Part shown: positions 23,091 to 33,345 of the stretch, piece by piece
Layout: the number at the start of each line of letters is the position of its first letter
Position numbering within the stretch: position 1 is the stretch's first letter
Origin: Eurosta solidaginis
Lineage: Eukaryota > Arthropoda > Insecta > Diptera > Tephritidae
Assembly: GCF_040869045.1 (NCBI RefSeq)
Contig: NC_090324.1
Location: 194,864,028 to 194,928,027 of the forward strand
Length of the DNA: 64,000 nt
Reading direction: 5' to 3'
Position numbers and translations under genes: made by a program
Notes under the pieces: model-generated
Database searches by the model: none
What the model was told of the DNA's origin: nothing
The model's input: the letters and a program-made list of their open reading frames with translations, nothing else

Positions 23091-24251
23091 CTCCGAGTTT
23101 CGTTTGACTTCCTTCTTCCTTTTCGGCGTTGACTCTTAAATTTGCTTTTCGTAGGCGTTTAAACACTTCCGTTATATGTTTAATATGCTGCTCTAGCGTT
23201 GAGCGATTACTTGATCTAATGCCCGTTGAAATGTTGCGGATGCTGAATGAAGACCAAATGGCATCATGCGCCACTGAAACAGCCCACGTCCAGGTACAGT
23301 AAATGCCGTATATTGCTTACTCCCTTCCTCCATAGGGATCTGCCAGTAGCCGTTTTTCAGATCCAGGCTACTTATGTACTTCGCGTTTCTTAGCTGGTCT
23401 AGTATGTGTTGGAACCGCAGTAGTGGGTATGCATCGGGGACTGAGCGTGCGTTGAGCTGGCGATAGTCTACACATAACCTCCACTTACCATTCTTCTTTT
23501 TTACGAGTACGATCGGTGCACTATGCAGGCTTCGCGATGGCTCGATGTACCCCTTCTCCAATAGCTCGTTTATCTCCGTATTAATGGTTTCCTGCATCTT
23601 CGGATTCCGTGGAAAGTATATTTGTTTTATCGGCCGATCATCACGCATGATTATTTTATGCGCCGCGATATTTGAGGTACCAGTCATATTTTCGAAGCGA
23701 AGAATCTGTTCGTCTAGGAAATCCTTAACTCTTGTAGTGTTTTCAGGCGGGCTTTGTTGGTCCGTGGTTAGTCCTTCCGTATCGTATACATCGGGCTCGC
23801 CTGCCTCAATTATTGGCCTGCACATAACCGTGTCTTTGATTGCCTCTTCTGCTTGTAGAGTTACCGTGTGACCGCCGAAACTTAATGATGTGTTTACCCT
23901 GGCAAGTATGTCTATGCCGATTACAACTTCTTCTATTAGCCCTGGGAGAACGAGTATTTCGCTGCTGTACTTCTCTTTCTCAATCTCTACATCTGCCACC
24001 ATTGCTACCTTTATCGTGTTAACTCTACCATCGCCCAATACCACTCGGCTTCGTACTGCTGTTACTTTGCAGCCAATTATCTTTACGTCGGCCAAAATAT
24101 GCCCTCCTCTTTTCTTCAAAATAGTTATACCTCCCAAATTTGTATTGCTGGAGACCCCACCCCTCGGATATGAACGAGTCTCCGGTCGTTTCCCGATGAT
24201 GCGCGGCAGCAATTTTTTGTGAGAATGTTGAACCGACCACATTCCCAACAA
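23068..24251 (-). pseudogene. Gypsy B protease remnant and reverse transcriptase
   Basis: Minus strand from 24251. The protease part reads GGHILADVKIIGCK and then directly VTAVRSRVVLGDG: the segment holding the D-T-G active site is deleted. It continues ILVLPGLIEEVVIGIDILA. RT follows in the same frame: RDDRPIKQIYFPRNPKMQE, SAPIVLVKKKNGKWRLCVDY, YISSLDLKNGYWQIPMEEG (motif A), FQWRMMPFGLHSASATFQRA. At about 23200 the frame breaks; the next piece, TLEQHIKHITEVFKRLRKAN, shows that the catalytic YLDD segment between them has been lost. The rest of RT and all of RNase H are missing. Confidence 0.85.
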
Positions 24252-24304
24252 AATTCTCGACGTTCATTGCGGCACGCATAGGCACGATGTCCGTTTTCAC
24301 CACG

Positions 24305-25153
24305 TCATCTGCACGTGATCCTGGGATTCGTATACGGTTGTCTTGTTGGTGGGTTACTTCGCTGTGTATTGCCATTGCCAATCCTGCTACTTGGCTCTAC
24401 ATCTGGTAATTCTTGTATGGGAACATGCCGGTCATATTGACGCCTTGCTGGAAGTGCTCTTGTCACTACTCTCTGTGCATCTCTGCCATTCGTGATATTT
24501 TCGAAGTCCTCTGCCAGACTCACCAAGCCTTCGAGCGTCTGAAATTCAGTTCGCTTTATATATAATTGATACTCAATGCGGAAGTTTCGGTATATTTTTT
24601 GCAGTCTTTGTTCCTCGGTGAGGTTCGCGTGTCTCGTGAGGTTCTGTTGTTCCAAAACGTAATCCTTGAACGACTCTAGTGTTCGTTGTGTTCGCTGACG
24701 TATCTCGTCTTCCAGCCTTTCTAAGTATGATGCGCTCAAGAAGAAGCGTAAAAAGTCGTGTTTAAAACTATTCCATTCGCTGCAGTGACGATTATTTTTC
24801 CGCAGCCATACCAGGGCTCGGCCCTTGAATAATTCTGGTAGCGCTGGTGGGAGTGAATTAAGGTCCACTTCATATCCCTCCGCCAGCTCTTCTACTCTCT
24901 CGACAAAACTCAGTTGGTCACCTTTGCCGACGTATTTAATTCCCCATTTTCGTCCTCGGCTAATTACGCCGACGGTAGACGGAGGTTGGGTAAGTTGTCC
25001 AGCACATTGATATGACATATTAGGTATCGTAGGTATGCTTATGCTTTCAATGTTGTTGACCGGGGTCACTGGTCGACTTTCGCAAGCGGTTCCACTGTTA
25101 CCTTGGCCTTGTTGATTAGTAGTTAATGTTGTTTTGGAATACTTTGTTTCCAA
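24305..25153 (-). pseudogene. Gypsy B gag
   Basis: Open minus-strand frame of 282 codons, starting at 25153 (METKYSKTTLTTNQQ). The capsid-like core GRKWGIKYVGKGDQLSFVER, ELAEGYEVDLNSLPPALPEL, GRALVWLRKNNRHCSEWNSF and EEQRLQKIYRNFRIEYQLY matches copy D (62520-62960). The frame changes at about 24305 to the segment with ENFVGNVV, so the zinc knuckles are not readable as in D. The N-terminal ~60 residues differ from D, so B is a sister family. Upstream, 25154-25370 is leader. Confidence 0.8.
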
Positions 25154-25370
25154 CTCTGCGAAACATGTTTCGTAGCTCGGATTTTGGCTAACAAATTGAG
25201 CGAATTACTTCCTCAACTCGTCGACGGTTCCGCTGCTTTTGAATCCAAACTCGGCCGCGTATGTCAAAAGATCTTCCTTCTTCAGGTAATAAATCCAAGT
25301 TACCTTGACCATGTTGTTTTGTTATATGCTCCGGTGAAATAAAATATGTGTCCCCCTTATATGTATAAGG

Positions 25371-25388
25371 GTCCCTGCTCGGGCGCCA
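25371..25388 (-). other. tRNA primer binding site of gypsy B
   Basis: On the minus strand TGGCGCCCGAGCAGGGAC, 2 nt after the LTR end (CTTTACA). It is the same site as in gypsy A and D, which supports common ancestry. Confidence 0.85.
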
Positions 25389-25390
25389 AT

Positions 25391-26270
25391 TGTAAAGAAC
25401 TCTCTTAGTCGGGTTTATAGCTGGGGTATAACTCAGCGAATGGGTTCGCCTATATAATAAAAGATGTTATTTAAACGTTATAAAAAAGATGATTTATTTC
25501 AATCCTTCGGAAAATCTATATACATATATATATATACGTATGTGATTATAATATGTTTAATCACCTAGAGTTTTACACGCCTCGATGGTATGCCTGTTGA
25601 ATATACGTAATCGGTGAGCATTTTACACAACTCGCCGGATCCCTAGTAAAATACGTAATCGGTGAGCGTTTTACACAACTCACCGGATCCCTAGTAAAAT
25701 ACGTAGTCGTCGAACGCTCTAACGACTCGCCGGTATACCTATCATAAACAGCTGAAGTTTGAAACCACCAGCTGCTCCGTAGTGGATGTTTAACACAGCC
25801 CACTATATAGCTCACTCTACCACTTCTAAGCCAAGAGTGCCTTGTTCTTGAATTTACTGCTCCCTTTATACCATTTTTTCTTATAAAGAAAGTATACTAA
25901 ATATATATTTGTACGCATGTGTGTTCGCTTTCGTTTGAAAATTCCATTTCTCCTTGTTCGCTTATACGTAAGTATATATGTTTGTGCATAATTATGTGAG
26001 TTCTTACACTCTGGATAAAAGTTTTCATATCCTATACATAATTTAATATGTACTATAATTATATATGTTTTAAAATGTATGTATGATTGTACAAAGTATA
26101 TTTAATTCAAAATGTATGTACATATATATATAAGTAAATTCATTTCATGCCGTATATATATATAAATTATTATAATTCAGTTTATAATTTTAATATGAAA
26201 TTGTATTATCTACAATGAAAAATCAAAATTTTTGGAGGCCCCGAAAGCCTGTAATTTTGGGGTCTTCACA
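25391..26270 (-). repeat. 5' LTR of gypsy B, 880 bp
   Basis: Plus-strand ends TGTAAAGAAC...GGGGTCTTCACA; on the coding strand it runs TGTGAAGACCCC to CTTTACA. The start resembles the gypsy C LTR start (TGTGAGGACCCC). It contains the 48-bp repeats at 25600-25745. The right neighbour is a LINE fragment. Confidence 0.85.
25600..25745. repeat. 48-bp minisatellite inside the gypsy B LTR
   Basis: Three units start at about 25605, 25653 and 25701 with ACGTAATCGGTGAGCRTTTT and CGCCGGATCCCTAGTAAAAT cores; the third is diverged. Confidence 0.85.
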
Positions 26271-26632
26271 AATCATACTCTACAAGTCACTTATCGTACC
26301 CGTCCTGCTATATGGGGCAGAAGCATGGACCATGACAACAGCAGATGAAGCGGCTTTGGGAGTGTTCGAGAGAATAGTTCTTCGAAAGACTTATGGACCT
26401 CTACGCGTTGGCGATGGCGAGTACCGAAGAATATTTAATGATGAGCTATATGCAGACATCCACATAGCCCAGCGAAGTAAAATGCAGCGGCTGCGCTGGC
26501 TAGGCCATGTTTTGCCAATGAAAGATGATGCTCCGGCCAAGAAGTTGTTTCTATCGGAACCCGCCTATGAAAGCAGAGGTAGAGTGCGGCCCCCACTCCG
26601 TTGGAAGGACCACGCGGTGAAAGGGCGATAGA
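26271..26632 (+). pseudogene. Non-LTR retrotransposon RT C-terminal fragment
   Basis: Plus strand: SSQIILYKSLIVPVLLYGAE, AWTMTTADEAALGVFERIVL, RKTYGPLRVGDGEYRRIFND, MQRLRWLGHVLPM and GRVRPPLRWKDHAVKGR before a stop at 26629-26631. This is the post-catalytic RT tail common in RTE-like and related LINEs. The catalytic domain is missing because the sequence starts exactly at the end of the gypsy B LTR (26270). It shares its RPPLRWKD segment with 11238-11375. Confidence 0.8.
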
Positions 26633-26829
26633 CAGTTCGGACAGTACTTATGCAAAAGCACGGCCCGCAACCTCTCCTCTCGGGATTTTTTCCGGTATTC
26701 TGCGCAGATTCTAAGGCTATGATCCCTGCCGCAGAGCTGGAAAGTGACGTCGAAGCGCTTTGCGCCTCCTTCTGACTTGGCCAATAAGGTTTGGTAACGT
26801 GTCATGATCTGAAAGAATATTGGTATCAT
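26633..26829 (-). pseudogene. BEL/Pao gag zinc-knuckle fragment
   Basis: Minus strand from 26829: CGRDHSLRICAEYRKKSREE, then RLRAVLLHKYCPNCLSPFHR. This Cys/His spacing and the RLRAVLxxKYCxNCL motif are typical of BEL/Pao Gag nucleocapsid. Only about 55 residues survive; it belongs to another BEL family than the pieces at 1-3745. Confidence 0.65.
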
Positions 26830-27730
26830 TTATCATGACCAAATGGAGGTTGGCGGAATATTGTTTGGGTGGCGTAAAAAAAAAATTAAAAAAGAACTAT
26901 GTCCACTGTATTTTCGCAAAAAAAAGAAAGGAAAGCTAATAGAGATAAAAGTTAAAGGCACTAAGAAAATACTTATATGGGCAAAGAAATGAAAAAAAAA
27001 CTGATTTAGCATACACGCATTCAATGTGGATGGTGCTGTAGCACATTTAGTACATTTATAATTCGATTTTTGTCGGTTGGTGTCGCTAAATCTTGTGCTA
27101 CATAATTTGTGGTGTGTTTTGTTTTACCACAAGTGGCCTGCCACCACACGGAACTGTTCGCAACTTGGCTTAAAAGGTATAAAAAACTGTATGTGCGGTT
27201 GCATTTCCACCATTAAACATTAATTTCGACGTGTACTGTCGTTAATGTTGAGATTCGTGGAATTAAGTATTCTCGACCAAATTAATGATTGATCGAGTAA
27301 TGCAATGCGCGACATGTAGAGCGGGCGTGTAGTAGCGCATAAGGCCTAACGACGGTAAGGCAGTGCATTGACAGTTAGAAATGAATTGTAGAAATTTGAC
27401 ATTTGCTACACTTTTTCATTTCCTGAATGGAAAACAAATGTCATTCATTTAACAGGCGGTGGTGAGTATATTCGTTACAGATTAGGTTATCTTTTATTAA
27501 TTAATTTTTCTTTTTCTTTTGAGGTATGCAGTTACAAATATACCCAATAAAGGAGAATCATCTCAGTAAATATTTAGTAATATGCGAAAATAGAAAAAAA
27601 AAAAAATGAAAACTTGTTTAATTGACGAAATGCTGACGGAGTTAGCAAGTAAAAATATTAGCAAAAATGATTGAAAATGCTCCCCTACTTTTCAGCGCCA
27701 ATATGCAAACACTTGCGTATGAGATTCCAC
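26830..27730. other. AT-rich stretch, no recognised feature
   Basis: Contains A-rich and T-rich runs and a TTAAAAGGTATAAAAAACTG patch near 27170 that looks like a promoter TATA box but has no attached gene. I see no coding region or repeat family. Confidence 0.5.
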
Positions 27731-27732
27731 AC

Positions 27733-28395
27733 GGCTTTCAATAATGTTGCTAAATGGGCGATTGTGAATGGTCTTAATTACATTAAAGTACATCCCGCCT
27801 TAATCAGATGGATCGGCTGCATGTTAAATTGCAAGAAGACTACATCACAATGGGGATTGTACGAGGCCACGAAATCAGTGGACAGGGGCACGCCGCAGGG
27901 AGGGGTGCTATCATCTCTGCTGTGGACGCTGGTCATCAATCAACTGCTCAGGCGATTCGATGACGCAGATGACGTTGCAATTGTCATAAGTGGAAAGTGC
28001 CTTCCAACGATTAGCTCTTTGATGGATCGGGCGCTTCTGGATATTCATACCCGGGCATCAAATGTCGGGTTGGAAGTCAACGCGGAGAAGACGGATATGG
28101 TCTTGTTTACAAAGAGGTACAAGGTCCCAAATTAGACCAGGCCTAAGTTAGGAGGGGTGATCTTACAGGAGCAACCTTGCACAAAATATCCAGGAATCAT
28201 CCTAGACAGTAAGCTGTCATGGAAGCTCATCGCGGAGGAGAGGGTGAAGAAGGCCTCAACGGTACTTTGTGCATGTAAAAGTATGCTGGGGTGTACATGG
28301 GGCTTATCGCCCTCTCTTTCTCATTGAGTTTTTACAGCGATTGTAGGCCCTATTCTATACTATGGAGTTCTTGTTTGGTGGAAAGCCACACAAAT
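27733..28395 (+). pseudogene. I/LOA-group LINE RT fragment 1
   Basis: Plus strand: TAFNNVAKWAIVNGLNYIKV, WIGCMLNCKKTTSQWGLYEA, DRGTPQGGVLSSLLWTLVIN (the PQG box), LLRRFDDADDVAIVISGKCL, EVNAEKTDMVLFTKR, a stop, KYPGIILDSKLSWKL and PILYYGVLVWWKATQ. Compared with the family pattern, about 8-10 residues just before the catalytic ADD are missing (RRFD then DADDVAIV), so the catalytic Asp pair survives in a shortened loop. It begins inside motif A and ends before the RNase H domain. 38889-39240 is an independent copy. Confidence 0.85.
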
Positions 28396-28411
28396 AAAAT
28401 AATAAAAAAAA

Positions 28412-28796
28412 ACTGTTAAGTTAAACGGTTTTATTGAAAGCAATACTTACATGGAGTAAAAATAATACTAAAAGCAAGAAAATAATTAGGTAGGTCCTAG
28501 GTACTAATCATCACAATCCTCATCAATATAGGGCGTTGATCAGACAATTAAATAAAAGCGTTGGGCGCGTGAAATTTCTAAAAATGTGAGGCGTAGCATA
28601 ACCTGATTAAAGTTCAGTTGGTCTTATATATGACTATCAATAGAAATTTGACGCGTCCAACGCTTTTATTTAATTGTATGATCAACGCCCTAGATTGATG
28701 AGGAGTGTGTTGACTGATACCAAGGTAATTATTTTCCAGCTTTTAGTATTATTATTACTTCATGTAAGTATTGTTTTCAATAAAACCGTTTAACTA
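28412..28796. mobile_element. Palindromic MITE / fold-back element, ~385 bp
   Basis: Left arm (28412-28580) and right arm (about 28640-28796) are inverted copies: outer AAACGGTTTTATTGAAAGCA against TTTTCAATAAAACCGTTTAA, and inner GGGCGTTGATCAGACAATTA against TAATTGTATGATCAACGCCC. A ~60-nt loop separates them; the right arm has an extra ~30 nt. It has no coding capacity. A related end, AAATAAAACCGTTTAAAAAC, occurs at about 39677. Confidence 0.8.
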
Positions 28797-28974
28797 AAAT
28801 TTTTTTTTTAATTTTTTTTTTGAAGTTTTTAGTCTTTATTTAATCGCCTATTATTTCTTATTCTGTTTAGTTCATTTAGTGACTCATTATTACAAGGACT
28901 CTTTCCTGACAATTTGTTACAATATAAGTCCTCAATACATAATCCTTCCAAAGACTTTATTCGACTCTGCGCCA

Positions 28975-29763
28975 CGTATGCTTGTCCCTCCTCCAACTCC
29001 AAAATATTTTGATGTCACTTCTACCGGACTGTATGTAATATTTGTTCGAAATATGAGCCAAATCGGACATCATAGGTCGCTTTCTATTCATGTATATATT
29101 ATGTGTTCCACATATGGACCAGATTTGACCACAAATACGATTTTTTTGAATATCTCGATCTTTGCGCCACCTAGCGGCGATTTTTTTTGATAGACCGCTT
29201 TCTATTATGTAATATGTGGTGCAAATAAGAGCCTAATCAGACCACAAATACGATTTTTGTGAATATCTCGATCCTTGCGCCACCTAGCGGCGATTTTTTT
29301 CATAGGTCGCTTTCTATTCTTGTATGTATTATGTGTTCCAAATATGAGCCAAATCAGACCACAAATAAGATTATTTTGAATATTTCGATCCTTGCGCCAC
29401 CTAGCGTCGATTTTTCTTCATATGTCGCTATCTATTCATGTATGTATTATTTGTTCCAAATATGAGCCAAATCGGACCACAAACACGATTTTTGTGAATA
29501 TCTCTATCCTTGCGCCACTTAGCGGCGATTTTTTCACAGGTGGCTTTTTTTTCTTGTATGTATTATGTGTTACAAATATGAGCCAAATCGGACCACAAAT
29601 ACGATTTTTGTGAATATATCGACCCTTGCGCCACCTAGCGGCGATTTTGTCATAGGTCGCTTTATATTCTTTTATGTATTATGTGTTCCAAATATGAGCC
29701 AGATCGGATCACAAATACGATTTTTGTGAATATCTTGATCCTTGAACCACCTAGCGGCGATAA
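28975..29763. repeat. 117-bp satellite-like tandem array
   Basis: About 6.5 units. The block GCGCCACCTAGCGGCGATTT recurs at about 29164, 29276, 29394, 29511, 29628 and 29746 (spacing 112-118 bp), together with TCCAAATATGAGCCAAATCG and CACAAATACGATTTTTGTGA. It ends abruptly at 29763 against LINE coding sequence. The same repeat continues at 39241-39545. Open frames through it reflect repeat composition. Confidence 0.9.
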
Positions 29764-30494
29764 CAAAGCTCTCCCTCTAAGAAGATTCAGAGGAAAAGCA
29801 AAGCCGCCATGGTGGAGCAATGAGCTGAGTCTTCTAAAAACCCAGGTAAAAGAAATTTTTAAGCTCGCAAAGACCGCGGAAATCTAAGCATGTCGGGACG
29901 AATACAGGGATCTACTGAGGATCTAGAAGCATGAAATTTCCAGGGCGAAGAGAATCTCATGAAAAAGTTTCTGTACACACATAGAGTGCTCCAGCGAAAC
30001 AGCACAGTTGAAAAAAGTCCTAGCAAGGGGAAACGTAGTCCAGGGACTAATAAAGAAAGAGAACGGGGAATGGCCACGGAATAGTAAGGAATCCCTTTAG
30101 GTGCTTCTCGACACACATTTCCCATTGGGAGTCGGTTTAGAAGAGCCAGCAGACATCACTCACACTTCGATCACGGAGCGGGTAGTGCCGGGCTTGGTGA
30201 CCGATACCAAGATCGAATGGGCAGTGAAGACGTTTTCTAAGTTTAAATCGCCGGGCCCAGATGGTATATTCCCGGCCATGTTACAAGTTTCAAGTATGGC
30301 GGTCGTGGAATGGCTTAAAATAATATTCGATAGGTGCATAAGGCTGAACCATGTACCACACTCTTGGAGAACGGCTCTTGTAGCTTTCCTACCAAAGGCG
30401 GGGAAGATCGGTCACGTGTATCCCAAAGACTATAGACCCATTAGCTTAACATTATTTCTGCTCAAAACCTTTGATAGGCTGATAGTTGTGAACA
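29764..30494 (+). pseudogene. I/LOA-group LINE RT N-terminal fragment 2a
   Basis: Plus strand: RGKAKPPWWSNELSLLKTQV (link between endonuclease and RT), stops, VVQGLIKKENGEWP, SKFKSPGPDGIFPAMLQ (RT entry motif), WLKIIFDRCIRLNHVPHSWR, VAFLPKAGKIGHVYPKDYRP and ISLTLFLLKTFDRLIVVN. The frame is cut at 30494 by element F and resumes at 38889. The upstream endonuclease is missing; the 5' edge is the satellite. Confidence 0.85.
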
Positions 30495-33137
30495 TGTTAC
30501 GTGGCTGACTGTTTGGGTGGTGAGGAGCGGCGGCAAGCAGGTATGCTTGCGGGCCCAGGCTAGCTCGTCGTCTTGGGCGGGGCATTTCACCACCGTCCTC
30601 ACCCACAGCCACATGAACAAAAAGGGTTCATACCTGCATGTATATATAAAGGAGAGAAAAGCTGAAACAAATAGAAATACACGTGAGGGACAAAGTTAGA
30701 AGGGGAAAGCATAAGGGGTAGAAACAGATGAAGGCGTCCTGTCAGGTGGAGTCTACCCTCCCTCTGCAGTGCAACTTGCACTGGACCGTGGGCACTGTGC
30801 TGACTCCTGGTTTACCTTACAGTGCCCCCAAACCTGACACTGGTTTGTCCCCTGTCACTCAGTCATTTTCCCTAAACACTCACCTTCACCTAACCTTTCC
30901 GCGCACAAGCGCAGCACCAACACCGACTTAAAACTTTAGCCCTGCATTATGAAAACATCTAAAATCTTTCATTCAAACATAATTCTTATAATTTATTTAC
31001 AAAGTTTAGGCTTACAAATTACCAATTAACACCCTGCTAATGGTTCAGTAATTCAAAAAAAACTCTTAAACTCCGAGTTTAATATACAATCCTTTGACAA
31101 GGATTTCCAACAATTTACTAGAAGTAACAATAAAAAAATTGTTCAACCTTAATGCTAATTTTTATTACTAATGAATATTAAAAATTCATGAGAGTGCAAG
31201 AGGAACTAGATACATTTCAAATTCAATTCAATAAGAAAAATACCTACGACTAATAGACAAAGTTTCTGGCCTAAAATAAAAAAATTTAAACTTTTAGGGC
31301 CACCCTAATGCGATATTATTAATAGGAGCTAATCCTAAATTCTAAAGATACAAATTCAAATAAAATAAAATAAGAGGGCGAACAAAAAAAATGCAAATAC
31401 CATAGTCCCTGACCTACCGCAACCGCTCAAATAAACATAAGATCAATTATGTACACAGCAAAAGTAGGTCAACAAGGAAAAGAATTTATGTGTATATGAA
31501 AACAAATGGTATGTATGTAAGTGCAAATGTACGTTTGTGACGTTTTTCATCCATGCACATATGTTCGTTGCAATCTGTTTTTATTTTTCTGCTTTGCTAA
31601 TTCCTGTTCTATTTTTGCAAGAGCAGGAATCCTAACTAACACATGTACATACAACTAAACAGGTGTATATTGATAAATTTTTATATTTCTTTCAAACCAC
31701 TCACCAAGTTACTCTCCTTATCCAACGGCGCCGCTGCAATTGAGTAGCTTTGCAGAAAACGCTGAAAAGAGATACTCCTTTCATGCATACAATTCTACAG
31801 GCCACTCCCACGTTGGCCACCCGTACTCACTCAGCCAAGATCACTCGCTAGCAATCTTTTAGTAATGAGTGCTTAGTAGTATCAAATCTACCAGCGTGAA
31901 CATCAAGTGCGAGATAAAAAAAAATGTGTCCTCTACCCAAAAAAAATGCCTTTGGTGCGGAAGGCACGCTAAAATTACTAATCGCGGGTTTCTGAGGCTA
32001 AAAGAAGTTATATTGGGAATGATATTGCCAATACCCCTAAAGAGTAAGTGTAAAACAAAAATATCTAAAAAAAAATATATATATAAAATGGCAAAAATTT
32101 TAAAGTTCCAATTTGGTGCTACCAGAGGTAACAAAAACCATGTGTAAAAGAAAAATGTGTATATGATAGAAGACGGAGACATGAAAATACACGAAAAATT
32201 TAAATGTCAAACTGAAGTGGAAAAATTAAAGAAATGACGAGACGAAACGAAAAAAAATTATCGAGGCAAAAGTGCCACCATTAACTCCTGAAATATGGAG
32301 TTAAAGTAACACTCAGACGTTATATGCGCGAAAAGGAAATGCTTGACCCCGGAGATATGATGCCCCTTTTGCCCGTTCCCTGTAAAAATTATGACCCTTA
32401 TACCAATATTTAAATGAATTTAATAATATATCCAAAATATACGAATTTNNNNNNNNNNNNNNNNNNNNNNNNNNNNNNNNNNNNNNNNNNNNNNNNNNNN
32501 NNNNNNNNNNNNNNNNNNNNNNNNNNNNNNNNNNNNNNNNNNNNNNNNGCCAATTTCTTGTGGTTGTTGTTGAGGTGTGCGCATGCAACAAATTAAATAC
32601 AATGTAGTGTTTGTGGGTGTTTGTAGTGCTTGTTGTTGGGCGGTGTATCGCCAATAAAAAATAGGCAATGGCTGTGGTTGTTGCTGGTGTTGTTGTTGGG
32701 AGTTTTGCCGTCGACTGAGAGGCCAAAAGGGTAGTGTTGTTGTAGTTGTTGTTGTGGTGACAATATATTGCCGATACCAAAACGTGTGGGCGCAGGTGGG
32801 AGTTGTTATTGCCAGTGGAAAAGGTGTCGCAGTTGTTGTTGGCGTTGCGCCGCTGATGACCAAATAAGCGTTGCTGGTGGAAGCAAATGGTGTTACGTTG
32901 AAAAGAAATGCGTGTTGCGTTGTTGAGCGTTATGCCACCAATACAAAGCAAAATTCTGTTGTGGTTGTTGGGGCCGTATATTGCCAATAAAAAAAGTGCT
33001 GTAGTGGTTTATGTTGTGGAGTGCGCTACCAATTAAAACATAGTGTAGTGCGTGGTTGTTGTTGTTGCCGAGCGGTATGTAGTTAAAATTGACGTGCCCA
33101 GTGGTGCTTTCCAAAAGTGCCCTAGTAATATACAAAA
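30495..33137 (-). repeat. 3' LTR of element F, truncated and gapped
   Basis: Matches 35101-37793 with ~98% identity by eye over the sequenced part. It lacks the part corresponding to 37794-38884, and 100 Ns replace an internal piece. The GTTGTT-rich stretch (32549-33070; CAA-rich on the minus strand) gives Gln/Asn/Thr-rich open frames which I regard as composition, not genes. Confidence 0.85.
32449..32548. other. Assembly gap, 100 N
   Basis: Placeholder run of N in the left LTR of element F. The matching part of the right LTR is 37060-37204, so the true missing length is probably about 145 bp. Confidence 0.98.
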
Positions 33138-33345
33138 TCCGCGAAGCACACCTATTGAAATAATCCGTAGGCACAAAGTCTATGGGCCTCGGTATCCCTG
33201 TGTCAATTTGCGTGAAAAGTGAGCCAGCAATCTGGTTTTCCAGAGCCCTGGCACGACTCCTTGTAACACGCCTATTGGAATCTAAAATTCCCAATCCCCC
33301 AAAAGGTCTTTCCTCCGTATATTTTTCCCGGTCTTGGTCAGACAT
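33138..33345 (-). pseudogene. Element F gag start, truncated
   Basis: Minus strand from 33345: MSDQDREKYTEERPFGGLGI, RRVTRSRARALENQIAGSLF, TQIDTGIPRPIDFVPTDYF. After residue ~70 the frame runs straight into LTR sequence at 33137. I take it as the N-terminus of Gag from its position downstream of the primer binding site and leader; no conserved domain is visible, so this is inference. Confidence 0.5.

Larger units (their letters stand above)
11410..26270 (-). mobile_element. Ty3/gypsy copy B (minus), split by element E
   Basis: On the minus strand: 5' LTR (25391-26270), primer binding site (25371-25388), gag (25153-24305), protease and RT (24251-23068), integrase N-half (about 23090-22582), interruption by E (22577-12215), integrase C-half (12214-11410). 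The 3' LTR is largely lost; only a short piece may remain at 10957-11023. Joining 12214 to 22582 in thought restores an uninterrupted integrase core order, which dates E as the later insertion. Copy B itself was already decayed (protease active site and RT catalytic box deleted, RNase H absent). Confidence 0.85.

Noticed and set aside
27165..27240. Host promoter around a TATAAAAA patch
   Set aside because: No coding region or initiator in a sensible place downstream.
28975..29763. Several 70-100 codon open frames in the satellite
   Set aside because: They repeat with the 117-bp period and are broken irregularly; no protein signal.
32549..33345. Gln/Asn/Thr-rich open frames on the minus strand (also 37100-37790)
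   Set aside because: They come from CAA-rich LTR sequence, are open in more than one frame, and one runs through the N gap; composition explains them.
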